Source: Verrucomicrobiota bacterium
Lineage (GTDB): Bacteria > Verrucomicrobiota > Verrucomicrobiia > Opitutales > Puniceicoccaceae
NCBI GenBank assembly: GCA_038744685.1
Contig: JBCDMB010000002.1
Span: forward strand, 186,001-250,000
Length of the DNA: 64,000 nucleotides
Reading direction: 5' to 3'
Below are positions 36,655-45,283 of the stretch, piece by piece. The translations under genes were made by a program, and so were the position numbers. The notes below the pieces were generated by a model. The model did no database searches, was not told the origin of the DNA, and was given only the letters and a program-made list of their open reading frames with translations. Numbering within the stretch: the stretch's first letter is position 1; each line of letters starts with the position of its first letter.

Positions 36655-38217
36655 CTAAAGGGCACTTCGAAACCGCTTTTCGATTTCTTCAAGGCTCAGG
36701 TTTTTCGTCTCCGGTAATATCCGCCAAAGGCAAATCAAGCCGAAGACCGCGACAACCGCATAAAAAAGAAAAACCGAGGCGCTCCCCATATTGGCGAGTT
36801 GCCAAGGGAAAAATTTCTGGATGAACCAACTTGAGAGACTCACTACAAACGCGAACGACGGAATCGCCACGCTTCGAAGGGCTGTCGGGAAGATTTCGGA
36901 AAACAATACCCACATGATCGGTCCGATCGAAAAATGGAAGGCTGCAATAAAACTCAGGATTCCGCCGAGAATCAGCCATCCATTCAAACTAGCCGCCGCC
37001 TGAAGCAAGGCCCCCGAAAAATCCCTTGCCTGTTGTGGACCCAACACCTCAACAACAGCCTTCTTAAAGCCGATGTCGCTATCGTAGGTCTTCCCGGCGA
37101 TGAGGTTGAGCTCGTTCCGATCCAAAGCCTCTGGCAGAGTCTCGATCGAATCCAAGGACAGTTCGTATTGGGCCTGATTGAAACCATATGCGCAAAGCCC
37201 AAGACTAGCCGCAAGCCAGACGAGACCCCCGATGACCATCGGTCGCCGCCCTAACCGATCCACCAGGAGAATCGCAAGAAAGGTGAAGACAACAGAAACC
37301 AAACCGATCCAAATCGCCTGCTGGAAGGCCGCGTTCGTGCCAATCCCCAACTGTTCGAAAATAGTGGGCGCATAGAAAAGGATCGCATTGATTCCCGAAA
37401 GACCCTGGACCACCGCAATCAACAACCCAACCCAGAGAATACGTCTCATCCCGGGTGAAAGGAGTCGCTTGAACTGTGTCCAAACCGAAATGTTCCCTTC
37501 CCTTTCCAACGATTCCTGAATCGCCTCCAGCTGGGTCTCGACCTCCTCCGGATCTGCAATTTTCGCCAGAGTCGCTTTGGCCTCATTCACTCGTCCATGA
37601 TGAACCAGCCAACGAGGGCTCTCCGGTATCCAAAACAAGAGCACTAACCAGAGAAATGCCGGAAAAATTTCAGATCCCAGCATGTAACGCCACGCGTGTT
37701 CGCCGAGGTTTAGCCCTACGATCCACTCCGCTTGAGAGTCGATACTCTGAACGATGACGTAATTGACAAAGTAAGCGGCAGAAAGACCAAAGACGATGTT
37801 CATCTGGTTGATCGCCACCATTCTTCCTCGAAGCTTGGGTGGAGAAATTTCACCGATGTACATGGAGGCAAGCGACAATGAGCAGAAGGCTAAGCCGCCC
37901 ACGAACCGAGCTGCCACTAGACCCCAATAGCTCGAAGCAAGAGCCGAGCAAACCGCAGAAACCAAATACAAGACTGCCACCAAGATGAGTGCCCGCTTCC
38001 GACCAATCCGTTCACATACCCAACCTGTCACCACAAGGGCAAACAGCACGCCAAAACCGGGGGCGCTAACCACCGTCCCGATCTGCAGATCGTTCAGACC
38101 AAAATCGATTGCAATGAATCGAACGGTTCCCGAAATGACGGCTGCATCGAGACCAAAAATGAAGCCGCCAAGCGTCACGATAAACGCGAACAGGCCGGCA
38201 CGGGAGCGTTGGGTCAT
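36655..38217 (-). CDS. Sugar porter (MFS) family carrier with extended loop
   Basis: About 520 residues from the ATG at 38217; the frame opens earlier with a TTG but the extra 14 residues are polar and unlikely. The sugar-porter signatures are present: FGLDAAVISGT in TM1, CERIGRKRALI, SPRWLVHHGR, DRLGRRPMVIGG, and PETKNLSLEEIEKRF at the end. The loop after the ninth membrane segment carries an insert of about 60 residues (ALDRNELNLIAGKTYDSDIG and neighbours), longer than in xylose or arabinose porters. It imports a monosaccharide or small sugar with protons. It lies 54 bp after a sulfatase on the same strand and may be co-transcribed with it. Confidence 0.92.
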   Translation of the reverse strand: MTQRSRAGLFAFIVTLGGFIFGLDAAVISGTVRFIAIDFGLNDLQIGTVVSAPGFGVLFALVVTGWVCERIGRKRALILVAVLYLVSAVCSALASSYWGLVAARFVGGLAFCSLSLASMYIGEISPPKLRGRMVAINQMNIVFGLSAAYFVNYVIVQSIDSQAEWIVGLNLGEHAWRYMLGSEIFPAFLWLVLLFWIPESPRWLVHHGRVNEAKATLAKIADPEEVETQLEAIQESLEREGNISVWTQFKRLLSPGMRRILWVGLLIAVVQGLSGINAILFYAPTIFEQLGIGTNAAFQQAIWIGLVSVVFTFLAILLVDRLGRRPMVIGGLVWLAASLGLCAYGFNQAQYELSLDSIETLPEALDRNELNLIAGKTYDSDIGFKKAVVEVLGPQQARDFSGALLQAAASLNGWLILGGILSFIAAFHFSIGPIMWVLFSEIFPTALRSVAIPSFAFVVSLSSWFIQKFFPWQLANMGSASVFLFYAVVAVFGLICLWRILPETKNLSLEEIEKRFRSAL

Positions 38218-38271
38218 ACGGGGAGAATCAACAGAGGTGTTCTGAATCCACCGACGCAACTGATTGATCCA

Positions 38272-40257
38272 TCACTTCAATAGGTGTTCATACTTTCGCG
38301 GTGCACGCGGTTTTGGTTTATGGACGACCAAGCGTAGCTCCTTCAACTCCGCACGACTTTGATCAGCCGCTACCCGGGCAATCACCCGTTCGGTCCCATC
38401 CCCATTGGAACGCACCGTGTGCTGCTGCATGACGCCATCCGTTGTCCATTCGGCGCCGTCAGCCGATCCCTCAATCACAAACCAATAGTCCGGTCCCAAC
38501 TCCTCCAATCGATCGAACTGCAGTGCCATGTAGCTGCCCTGAGCGTCCGATACTTCAAACCTGTGAGGAAGCTGTGTCGCGGACGGACTTTTTGGGTCCA
38601 TTGGATCGCCACCGTGGATGTACTCATCGAAATTAGTAACGCCATCCTCATCAGGATCGGCATTCGGCTCGAGCGTACCAAACTTCGCCTCGAAACTATC
38701 GGCGATTCCGTCACCATCTGAATCAAGGGGCGGAGGAGGCGCTTCTGAATCGACATCGTACAGATCGAACTTTGCCAAGATAGGCTCCAAACGTTCCTTT
38801 TCATCGATCAGGACGTCCTTGTATTCTCCGTGGGGCAACTCATCCAGTTTTGTAAAGGTGTCGTAGTCACTTGCAGGCTTGTTCACGTCATACCAACTGC
38901 CATAGCCGTCACGCATAACCTTGTCGCTGCGAATCATCTGAGTCTCGATGCGCATCGAATAGATCCAGTCACGATGATTGCGCTTCTCACCAGTCAGGTA
39001 GGGCCACATGCTTTGCCCGTCCAGCTTGTCGTAACCCTCCGGAAAATCGAAGCCCATGATATCCGCGAGAGTCGGCAAAATGTCTGTGACGTCCGCAACG
39101 ATTCTTTGACGGCCATTCACCTTGAGCAAGTGTTCGGGCGCATAGATCAAAAGCGGCACATGATGGCCCTGCTGACTTCGGACCCGGCCCTTCCCCCAGT
39201 TACCCGCGTTGTCCTGAGTGGCGTTGTCCGCCATGAATAGGATCACTGTGTTGTCAAACTCTCCGACTGACCGAAGCTTTTCGATATATTGCCACATCTG
39301 GTAATCCAAATACTCAACGTGATAGCTCAGTCCATCTGGAGTCATGTTGATCCGCTCGAAGGTCCCGTCGGGTCGTTCAATGTGTTTTGGATCCTTCCTG
39401 GTATATCCGTAACCACTCTCATCCCATTCGATCACGGGCGTTCGGGGCCAGACGGTCGGGGTGCCGGGTACCGCGTGATCTTTCGCCAAATGGCCTAGGT
39501 GTGGCGCATGAAAAACAAAAAAGGGTTCATCGGCAGCAATCGATCGATCGATGAAGTCAAAGATGTACTCCATCTCAAGATCCGGCGCATAGTCGTCGAT
39601 CTGGGTTTGGACAAACTTGAAAGGTTCGTTCGGGTAATCCGGGTGGTTGATCAGTTGGATTTCGGGCCACCAGAAGAATGACTCATGGTCCCAGTCCTTT
39701 GGATTGGCTGTCCGGAAGATCGGGTAAGGATTTTTATTCGGAGTGCCAAACGGATTCCAGCCCATTTGACGCGCAGGCTCTGCCGGATTGAAAACACCTT
39801 CGTTGAAGCCCATACTCAACAAGTCGCCACCATCACAGATGTGGGTTTTTGATACCCAGATATTCGCGTAGCCGGCATCGCGGCTCATATTGCCAAGAGT
39901 GATCGGGGCACTCTCATATGCAGTGTAGATGTTATGACAGTCCGTTCCGATGTGGCGGTTGTCCCAATACTTGTTCCGGTGCGCATACGTTCCGTTCATC
40001 AACGAGACCCGACTTGGCTTGCAGATGGTGGTCGCCCACATCGTCTCGACGAAACAGCCCGCTTCGGCAAGTCGATCCATCATCGGCGTTTTCGCGAGCC
40101 GATCTCCTGTCCACTTCGAAGACTCATAAAATGGAAACTCACGTGGACTAATATCGTCGGCCACAATGAGAATAACGTTGGGCTTTTCGGAGGCCACTGC
40201 CAACGGACAAACCGCAATAGCGGCAGCACTGATAAACAAGAAACAAAAATTCTTCAT
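38272..40257 (-). CDS. Secreted S1-family sulfatase with calcium-repeat C-terminal extension
   Basis: 661 residues from the ATG at 40257; an in-frame TTG at 40269 is less likely. The signal peptide is residues 1-22. IVADDIS supplies the metal site, and CKPSR at residues 79-83 is the formylglycine motif with VSLMNGTYAHRNKYW. ADNATQDNAGNWGKG replaces the usual DNG-type block. After the catalytic domain, DSDGDGIADSFE and DPDEDGVTNFDEY form a thrombospondin type-3-like calcium-binding stretch. A ~100-residue beta-rich tail follows (FEVSDAQGSYMALQFDRL), of the kind often seen at the end of verrucomicrobial exoproteins. The 313-bp inverted-repeat element lies 16 bp before the start codon, so it must affect, or even supply, the upstream transcription signals. 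Confidence 0.9.
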   Translation of the reverse strand: MKNFCFLFISAAAIAVCPLAVASEKPNVILIVADDISPREFPFYESSKWTGDRLAKTPMMDRLAEAGCFVETMWATTICKPSRVSLMNGTYAHRNKYWDNRHIGTDCHNIYTAYESAPITLGNMSRDAGYANIWVSKTHICDGGDLLSMGFNEGVFNPAEPARQMGWNPFGTPNKNPYPIFRTANPKDWDHESFFWWPEIQLINHPDYPNEPFKFVQTQIDDYAPDLEMEYIFDFIDRSIAADEPFFVFHAPHLGHLAKDHAVPGTPTVWPRTPVIEWDESGYGYTRKDPKHIERPDGTFERINMTPDGLSYHVEYLDYQMWQYIEKLRSVGEFDNTVILFMADNATQDNAGNWGKGRVRSQQGHHVPLLIYAPEHLLKVNGRQRIVADVTDILPTLADIMGFDFPEGYDKLDGQSMWPYLTGEKRNHRDWIYSMRIETQMIRSDKVMRDGYGSWYDVNKPASDYDTFTKLDELPHGEYKDVLIDEKERLEPILAKFDLYDVDSEAPPPPLDSDGDGIADSFEAKFGTLEPNADPDEDGVTNFDEYIHGGDPMDPKSPSATQLPHRFEVSDAQGSYMALQFDRLEELGPDYWFVIEGSADGAEWTTDGVMQQHTVRSNGDGTERVIARVAADQSRAELKELRLVVHKPKPRAPRKYEHLLK

Positions 40258-40273
40258 GGAAACATTCAATTTA

Positions 40274-40586
40274 GGGCACTTCGATTAACCTCCTTTGGCT
40301 CGTGATTGCGGCACCGCCGGAATCCGGGTGAGGCTGCGGAGAGGTTTGCGGGCCAGAGGCCCTCGGACCTCTCCGCTAACGCTGCCCGGAACCGGTGCTG
40401 CCGCAACCCCTTCCCTTCGGCAGGATCAGGGCCTTGAGTCTTATCGAAAGGCGGGGCGAGACACTTTTGGATTTGAGCCGCGTTGCGGCTTTGCAGACGG
40501 GCTTCTAGCCCGCCAAGCGAAGCCGTCGCCTTGCTCAAAACCAAAATTGCTCTCGTCACGTCCAAAGGAGGTTAATCGAAGTGCCC
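40274..40586. mobile_element. 313-bp MITE-like element with perfect 25-bp terminal inverted repeats
   Basis: The ends 40274-40298 and 40562-40586 are exact reverse complements over 25 bp (GGGCACTTCGATTAACC, then TCCTTTGG), and both are flanked by TTTA (40270-40273 and 40587-40590), a possible 4-bp target duplication. The inside is full of nested palindromes and encodes no credible protein. No transposase is in the window, so it would have to be moved in trans. It fills the gap between two minus-strand sulfatase genes, 11 bp from the stop of one and 16 bp from the start of the other. An alternative is a large non-coding RNA or recombination site. Confidence 0.8.
40306..40413. repeat. Large imperfect palindrome inside the MITE-like element
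   Basis: TTGCGGCACC near 40306 pairs with GGTGCTGCCGCAA near 40400. Inside it, GCGGAGAGGT pairs with ACCTCTCCGC around a GGGCC/GGCCC hairpin. The result is a nested stem-loop about 105 bp long. A second palindrome follows: ATTTGAGC / GCTCAAAAC near 40472 and 40538, with GACGGGCTTCTAGCCCGCC at its centre. Confidence 0.7.
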
Positions 40587-40597
40587 TTTATAGAGAC

Positions 40598-42472
40598 CTA
40601 GGGCTGGACACTCGCCAATTCGGGAACGCTTGGAATCAAGCCATCGGGAATATCCAGTCTCCGGTCGTGGGCACCAGCCGCGAAATCATGGAAGCTGTAG
40701 TCGTTCTTCTCGGTCCAGTCCACCTCGAGTCGACCATCGCCGAGAACGATACTCGCCAGTTTATTACGAAACCAAGTAGCGAGTTCCTGATAGGCCGGAT
40801 CATCAGCAACATTTCGACGCTCTAGTGGATCAATTCTCAGATCGTAGAGGGACATATCTACTTTGTCGGCAGGCGCATCGAGACCCCAGCGAATACGCTC
40901 TCCCGGCTCATACCCCTCCCCCGGCTTTGTCCAAAAAGGCCGCACGAGCATAGCGAACGCAAAATCTTCGCTGCGAAGGTAGGCACGGTCACCGCGCACC
41001 TGATTCATCTCACCAATCACGTAATCACGCTGCGGCCCCTCCTCCAAGGTAGTCAGAAGGCTCACCCCATCCAGACCGGGATGGGCGTCTGGATCGATTC
41101 CTGCGACTTCGTAAAAGGTTGGAGCGAAGTCAACGAACTCTACCCAGTCATCGATGATTTTGCCTGCAGGGAAGACCGACTTGTCCGAGGACACTACGAT
41201 TACGCTGTCGTGAACACTCTGAAACCAAGGACCGAACTTAGCTTTGATTCCCTGCTCACCCAAATGCCAGCCATGATCACCACAGACGTAGACGATCAGA
41301 TACTCCTGATCGTGCTTTTCGCAGTAGTCCTTGAAAGACTGCACTGCCTGCCCAATGAGATGATCACCCATCGCGCAAAAGGCATAGTAATCACGAATCG
41401 CCTGCTGCTTTTCCTCGTCCGTCATACTCGAAAAATCCATATCATCGCGCAGGTCACGAAGTGAATCCGGCATCAATTCGGCTTCCTCAGAACTGTATTC
41501 AGGAATACGATACATCTTTCCCTCAAATCGATCACGGAACTCCTTACTCGGTAGCACTGGCGTATGGGGAAACACAAAACCGAGGTGAATGAAAACCGGC
41601 TTAGAAGGATCGGGTCCCTCTGCAAGCACCCCCGAAACAGTTTCGTAGCTCTTCCCCTCATTACTGAGGTAACGCTGCATCGCCTTCACGATCGCACCAT
41701 CAAGCGTTTCACCGGTTTCAGCAGGCGAGACTCCCCCGATGATCAGGTCGGGATTTCTCCGAGTGTATGAGCGCAGAATATCCAGCTCTTCCTCGACCTC
41801 CTCACGCATCGCGATTTCCTCACGCGTCAATTCGCGGTCGACACGCGAACGCCAGAAACGTTTCACCGATCCATCGGCGAAGCGATACACCTCCTCGGTT
41901 CCAACTACTTTCCCTAGCTCAGGAGACCAAGGGCGGTTGAACCAAAAATCGCTTCCCTCCGTTTTCTGAAGGTCGTTGTTCCTAACAAAAGGCTGGTAGA
42001 ACCCAGGATCCTTCCACTGGTTGTAGTGTTCCCAGTCGAAAACGTAATAACCACTCTTTCCAAACAACGAAGGTTGGTAGCCATTCTCCAACATTACTTC
42101 CGGGATTATACGGCTACGGACTTTCTCATCGATCGCCTGGTGTGCCTTCCGAAAGCCATACATCCCGTTCCGGTGAGGATACTTTCCTGTGTGCATCGAG
42201 CTTCGTGAGGGCGCACAGGCCATTGAGTTACAGAAGGCGTTCGTGAAAAATGTACCTTCGCCTGCAAGGGCGTCGATATTCGGTGATTCCACATAACCGA
42301 GTGCGCTCTCGGCCAATCCAGTGGTGGCCATATTGTAGGCCGCAATAGAGTCACTTCGCTGGTCGTCGGTAATGATCCAAAGAATGTTTGGCTGATCAGC
42401 AGCTTCGAGAAGCGACGTAAAAAAGATCAGCACGGATCCGACAAATCGGACAGTGAAAGGGGTATGATTCAT
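40598..42472 (-). CDS. Secreted S1-family sulfatase
   Basis: 624 residues. The signal peptide is residues 1-25 (hydrophobic [17 protein letters not shown]). [18 protein letters not shown] and CAPSR at residues 86-90 with [17 protein letters not shown] give the active-site core; [10 protein letters not shown] and [18 protein letters not shown] complete it. A long helical insert lies around residues 205-240 ([20 protein letters not shown]). The layout recalls heparan N-sulfatase/choline-sulfatase-type enzymes. It removes a sulfate from an exported glycan. The inverted-repeat element begins 11 bp after its stop, and a 359-bp gene-free stretch with a hairpin repeat lies before its start. Confidence 0.92.
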   Translation of the reverse strand: MNHTPFTVRFVGSVLIFFTSLLEAADQPNILWIITDDQRSDSIAAYNMATTGLAESALGYVESPNIDALAGEGTFFTNAFCNSMACAPSRSSMHTGKYPHRNGMYGFRKAHQAIDEKVRSRIIPEVMLENGYQPSLFGKSGYYVFDWEHYNQWKDPGFYQPFVRNNDLQKTEGSDFWFNRPWSPELGKVVGTEEVYRFADGSVKRFWRSRVDRELTREEIAMREEVEEELDILRSYTRRNPDLIIGGVSPAETGETLDGAIVKAMQRYLSNEGKSYETVSGVLAEGPDPSKPVFIHLGFVFPHTPVLPSKEFRDRFEGKMYRIPEYSSEEAELMPDSLRDLRDDMDFSSMTDEEKQQAIRDYYAFCAMGDHLIGQAVQSFKDYCEKHDQEYLIVYVCGDHGWHLGEQGIKAKFGPWFQSVHDSVIVVSSDKSVFPAGKIIDDWVEFVDFAPTFYEVAGIDPDAHPGLDGVSLLTTLEEGPQRDYVIGEMNQVRGDRAYLRSEDFAFAMLVRPFWTKPGEGYEPGERIRWGLDAPADKVDMSLYDLRIDPLERRNVADDPAYQELATWFRNKLASIVLGDGRLEVDWTEKNDYSFHDFAAGAHDRRLDIPDGLIPSVPELASVQP

Positions 42473-42831
42473 GGTGAGGGAAAGCTGGAGAAAAGTCTCC
42501 GGTCCACCACCGAGAGCGTCGACGGTTTAGCTCATATCTTTGGATAGACGAGGCTGACTGATCCTGCTCGCTCAACCCAAGACAGCATCCAGTTTCCGAG
42601 AAACTGACGATCCGAAAAATTAAGGAACCATCAGCGAGGTCGCCTAATCGCAAATGATTCTAGGTTAGAACTTCCCGGGAGGCTTTCACGTGGCTTCGCT
42701 CGCGTAGACCGATGTCGAGTCGGGTTCTCTCGACACTCAAAGATCATCCGCCTGCGCAGCGGATGCTACTCAATCCTGCGTAAAAACGCTGAATCGAACA
42801 AAACCTTCGGCTAGACTTGATGGCCCTTGAG
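42473..42831. other. Gene-free stretch upstream of a sulfatase, with paired hairpins
   Basis: About 359 bp without a gene. It contains a TGTCGAG / CTCGACA hairpin (42713-42735) followed 7 bp later by the REP-like repeat at 42743-42770, so the two form a composite structure just after the DUF1080 gene. TTTCACGTG at 42684 is only a partial match to the LacI-type palindrome. The sulfatase promoter should lie in the part near 42473-42600. Confidence 0.6.
42743..42770. repeat. REP-like hairpin repeat, copy 2
   Basis: ATCCGC-CTGCGCA-GCGGAT inside GATCATCCGCC...GGATGCTACT. It has the same outer sequence as copies 1 and 3, while the loop side differs. It lies 61 bp after the end of the minus-strand DUF1080 gene. 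Confidence 0.75.
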
Positions 42832-43692
42832 TTACTCGCCCTTAAAACGAACCTGTGATCGGATTTCTTCAGGAAATTCGTCTATCGGACGAATCCGAAA
42901 GTTTCGATAATCGACCTCAGCGGCTTCCGACTGAAGTTGAATCTGGCCAGAAGTGAGTGGAGTCCCATCGGGCTTTCGCGCGTTTTCAACCACGTTAACA
43001 ACCTCGCCATTTGCAACGTGGATCGCGTTGTTTCCGATAACGTAAAGGTCTAGCTGATTCCACTCACCATGGGGAGCATCCGGCTCAGGAAAGGCACTAA
43101 TGTAACCACCTCGATACTCTTCGCTGTCTGGATCAAAGCGGGGACGCTTGACTCCCTCAAGGAGAGTCGTCCGGATTTCCGCTTTAGGCCCGGCAAGAGC
43201 AATGAAATCACCAAGGTCGCCCTCCTGCACCTGATACTCGAGGGACGACTTCCACACGTTCCAAAACCTACCGTGGTCCCCGTAACAGTGGTAGAGTATC
43301 CCGCTGTCCCGCAGACGGTTCAGTCGAGGTTCCCATTTCTTGTCACCCCATCGCATTTCAATGCTTAAGTGATAGTCAGAAAAATCGTCTATGGTGGTCA
43401 GCCCTCCGTAGATCTCCCCGGTCACCCGAAGGATCAGATCCCCATCTTCTTCAACCACAGTGAAAACCTCCTTCACGTCAGCATCGAGCCCCATCGGCGT
43501 GCCATTGTGCACATCGTTTGACTGATAAGTTCCTTCAGGCAGGCCCTCCACTGTCGAGTGGGGAACGCCCATCCAAATTTCAAAGTTTGAAAGGTCTTCG
43601 TCGAAAAGCTCTACCCACTCTGAAGCAAAAACTGAGCATGCTGATGCACTGAGGAGGGCTGAAAGTCGAAACAGGGGGCTTATGGGTTTCAT
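42832..43692 (-). CDS. Secreted DUF1080-family protein
   Basis: About 286 residues from the ATG at 43692; the frame is open 12 codons further, but the signal peptide (MKPISPLFRLSALLSASACSVFA) starts here. The single beta-sandwich domain of PF06439 is recognisable from WVELFDEDLSNFEIWMG, TTIDDFSDYHLSIEMRWG, DSGILYHCYGDHG and VDYRNFRIRPIDEFP. Together with the gene at 3928 it is one of two such proteins beside sulfatases here. It may bind or cleave an oxidised disaccharide outside the cytoplasm. It diverges from the GH16 gene across 147 bp, so both may share control. Confidence 0.86.
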   Translation of the reverse strand: MKPISPLFRLSALLSASACSVFASEWVELFDEDLSNFEIWMGVPHSTVEGLPEGTYQSNDVHNGTPMGLDADVKEVFTVVEEDGDLILRVTGEIYGGLTTIDDFSDYHLSIEMRWGDKKWEPRLNRLRDSGILYHCYGDHGRFWNVWKSSLEYQVQEGDLGDFIALAGPKAEIRTTLLEGVKRPRFDPDSEEYRGGYISAFPEPDAPHGEWNQLDLYVIGNNAIHVANGEVVNVVENARKPDGTPLTSGQIQLQSEAAEVDYRNFRIRPIDEFPEEIRSQVRFKGE

Positions 43693-43839
43693 GGACGACA
43701 AGCATGTCCGATCCAAACTCTCATTCAACCCAACAATTACGTGGAGTCGCTATCGAATGATAGCTCTAAAACCGTTGCCCTATCGGGCGATTCTTATTCC
43801 CCTTGGGGCGCCGAACAAAGTGCCCCTTCACCCTTGCCA

Positions 43840-45078
43840 ATGAAACCGAATCGTCCACTTCCCGTCGCTTTGCTTCTTGCTGCTCTTCTCTTTGGCTGGA
43901 TGCCCGATAAGCAGACATCGGGGGAGGAAATCTCACCACCTTCCAAAGATGCCTTCCACACGCTAACGGATACGAGCGGACGTTCCATCGAAGCTCGGAT
44001 CCTTCATGTTGATGAAGTTACCGCATTCATTCGGCGGGAAAATGGTGGGGATTTCGAACTCCAGCTCGAGATGCTCGATCCGTCGAGCCGGCAACTGGTC
44101 GCTCAGTGGCAAACGAATTACGCTCATCTCACGACAGAAACGCAACTGGCTTACCTCAGAAGCCTCAGTGAACCGCCTGAGACAGTCGAAGAGGAAAGCA
44201 CTGTCGACCAGAACGTCGATACGCCCCAGACCACGGTAGATGGAGACCCGTTGCCCTACCTCGATAACCCAGACCCCACGGCAAATTGGAGATTGGTAGA
44301 TGATTTCTCTGATGAATTCGAGGGAGGGTATATCGACGAAAGGAAATGGTTTCGCTTTATGAGGCCTTGGGGAGAGCGCGCCTGGACACCCGATAACGTT
44401 TGGCAGGAAGATGGGACGTTGAAGATTCAGGCCGTTTACGAACCTCACACTGACTCCCAGGGTCGGGAGTTTTTCTACAAACTCGGTATCCTCCAGAGCC
44501 AAACGAAGACGACCTACGGCTATTTTGAGGCGCGGATAAAAGGTTGCAGTCGCTTCCCCGGCCTCTGTCCGGCCTTCTGGCTCTACAGCAACAGAGGAGA
44601 AACCAACCCGGACTACCCCGATGTCACCTACAGTGAGATCGACATCGTGGAGCTGCAGCAAGGTCTCTACAATCCCGGTTTGAAGCGGAGGGTTGATGTG
44701 AACTACATCGACTTAAACCTCCACGCCCGAATCATGGAAGACGGCGAAGAAATTTGGTTGCGCCCCAACGGCGTGCCGGAGCTCTGCCGTGGTGGATGGG
44801 AAGCCCCCTGGGATCCTCGCGACGATTTTCATGTTTATGCTGTCGAGAACACGCCGGAAAAGATCACTTGGTATATTGACGGTGAGAAAATGGCCGAAAA
44901 GGAAAACCACTACTGGCACCTTCCGATGAATATCACTTTGACCATGGAGCTACGTCCACCACTCATCGCCTGGGCAGGTGATGGCAAGCGTCTTCCTGTA
45001 CCAGAGGCCGCAACCCCCGATGGCTTTCCAACCCACATGGAAGTCGACTACGTGCGGACGTGGGTGCGGGATGAGTAG
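43840..45078 (+). CDS. Secreted GH16 endo-galactanase-type enzyme with N-terminal SHD1-like domain
   Basis: 412 residues from the ATG at 43840, which heads a signal peptide (LPVALLLAALLFGWM); a GTG 99 bp upstream is in frame. Residues ~45-100 resemble an SLA1-homology-1-like domain (GRSIEARILHVDEVTAFIRR). The GH16 jelly roll follows: DDFSDEFEGGYIDERKW, GYFEARIKG, and the catalytic ExDxxE in SEIDIVELQQ (Glu 266, Asp 268, Glu 271). It ends with a VDYVRTWVRD strand. GH16 enzymes cut beta-1,4 or beta-1,3 bonds in agar, porphyran, carrageenan or laminarin; context favours a red-algal galactan. The same architecture recurs at 46474-47892. Confidence 0.9.
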   Translation: MKPNRPLPVALLLAALLFGWMPDKQTSGEEISPPSKDAFHTLTDTSGRSIEARILHVDEVTAFIRRENGGDFELQLEMLDPSSRQLVAQWQTNYAHLTTETQLAYLRSLSEPPETVEEESTVDQNVDTPQTTVDGDPLPYLDNPDPTANWRLVDDFSDEFEGGYIDERKWFRFMRPWGERAWTPDNVWQEDGTLKIQAVYEPHTDSQGREFFYKLGILQSQTKTTYGYFEARIKGCSRFPGLCPAFWLYSNRGETNPDYPDVTYSEIDIVELQQGLYNPGLKRRVDVNYIDLNLHARIMEDGEEIWLRPNGVPELCRGGWEAPWDPRDDFHVYAVENTPEKITWYIDGEKMAEKENHYWHLPMNITLTMELRPPLIAWAGDGKRLPVPEAATPDGFPTHMEVDYVRTWVRDE

Positions 45079-45176
45079 GCTATGAGCTTTTCAGTGTAAA
45101 TTCACGTAGCATCGGCCGCCCAGACCCATGACCCATAGAGGCCTGTAGTTATACCAAATTTAGTTACGGCGACGAA

Positions 45177-45204
45177 ATCATCCGCCTCTGCGGCGGATGC
45201 TACA
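45177..45204. repeat. REP-like hairpin repeat, copy 3
   Basis: CATCCGCC-TCTGC-GGCGGATG is a perfect 8-bp stem, flanked by AAAT and CTACA as in the other copies. It lies between two converging units, GH16 (ends 45078) and the 11-gene operon (ends 45284), where it could act as a two-way transcript end. Confidence 0.8.
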
Positions 45205-45283
45205 CTATCTTCCTAGAGCATTCAAGAGGCTCACCCTTGCGCGATCCGACTTAAGACAATTCTACCACTGGCGGATCCAAGAC

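Noticed and set aside
40266-40825. Open frames of 99 and 176 codons across the inverted-repeat element
   Set aside because: They run through palindromes and into an antisense sulfatase, show no protein-like composition or family motif, and have no ribosome binding site.
42684-42695. TTTCACGTGGCT as a fifth LacI-type operator
   Set aside because: Only 9 of 12 positions match and one half-site is lost; it lies more than 200 bp from the sulfatase start.
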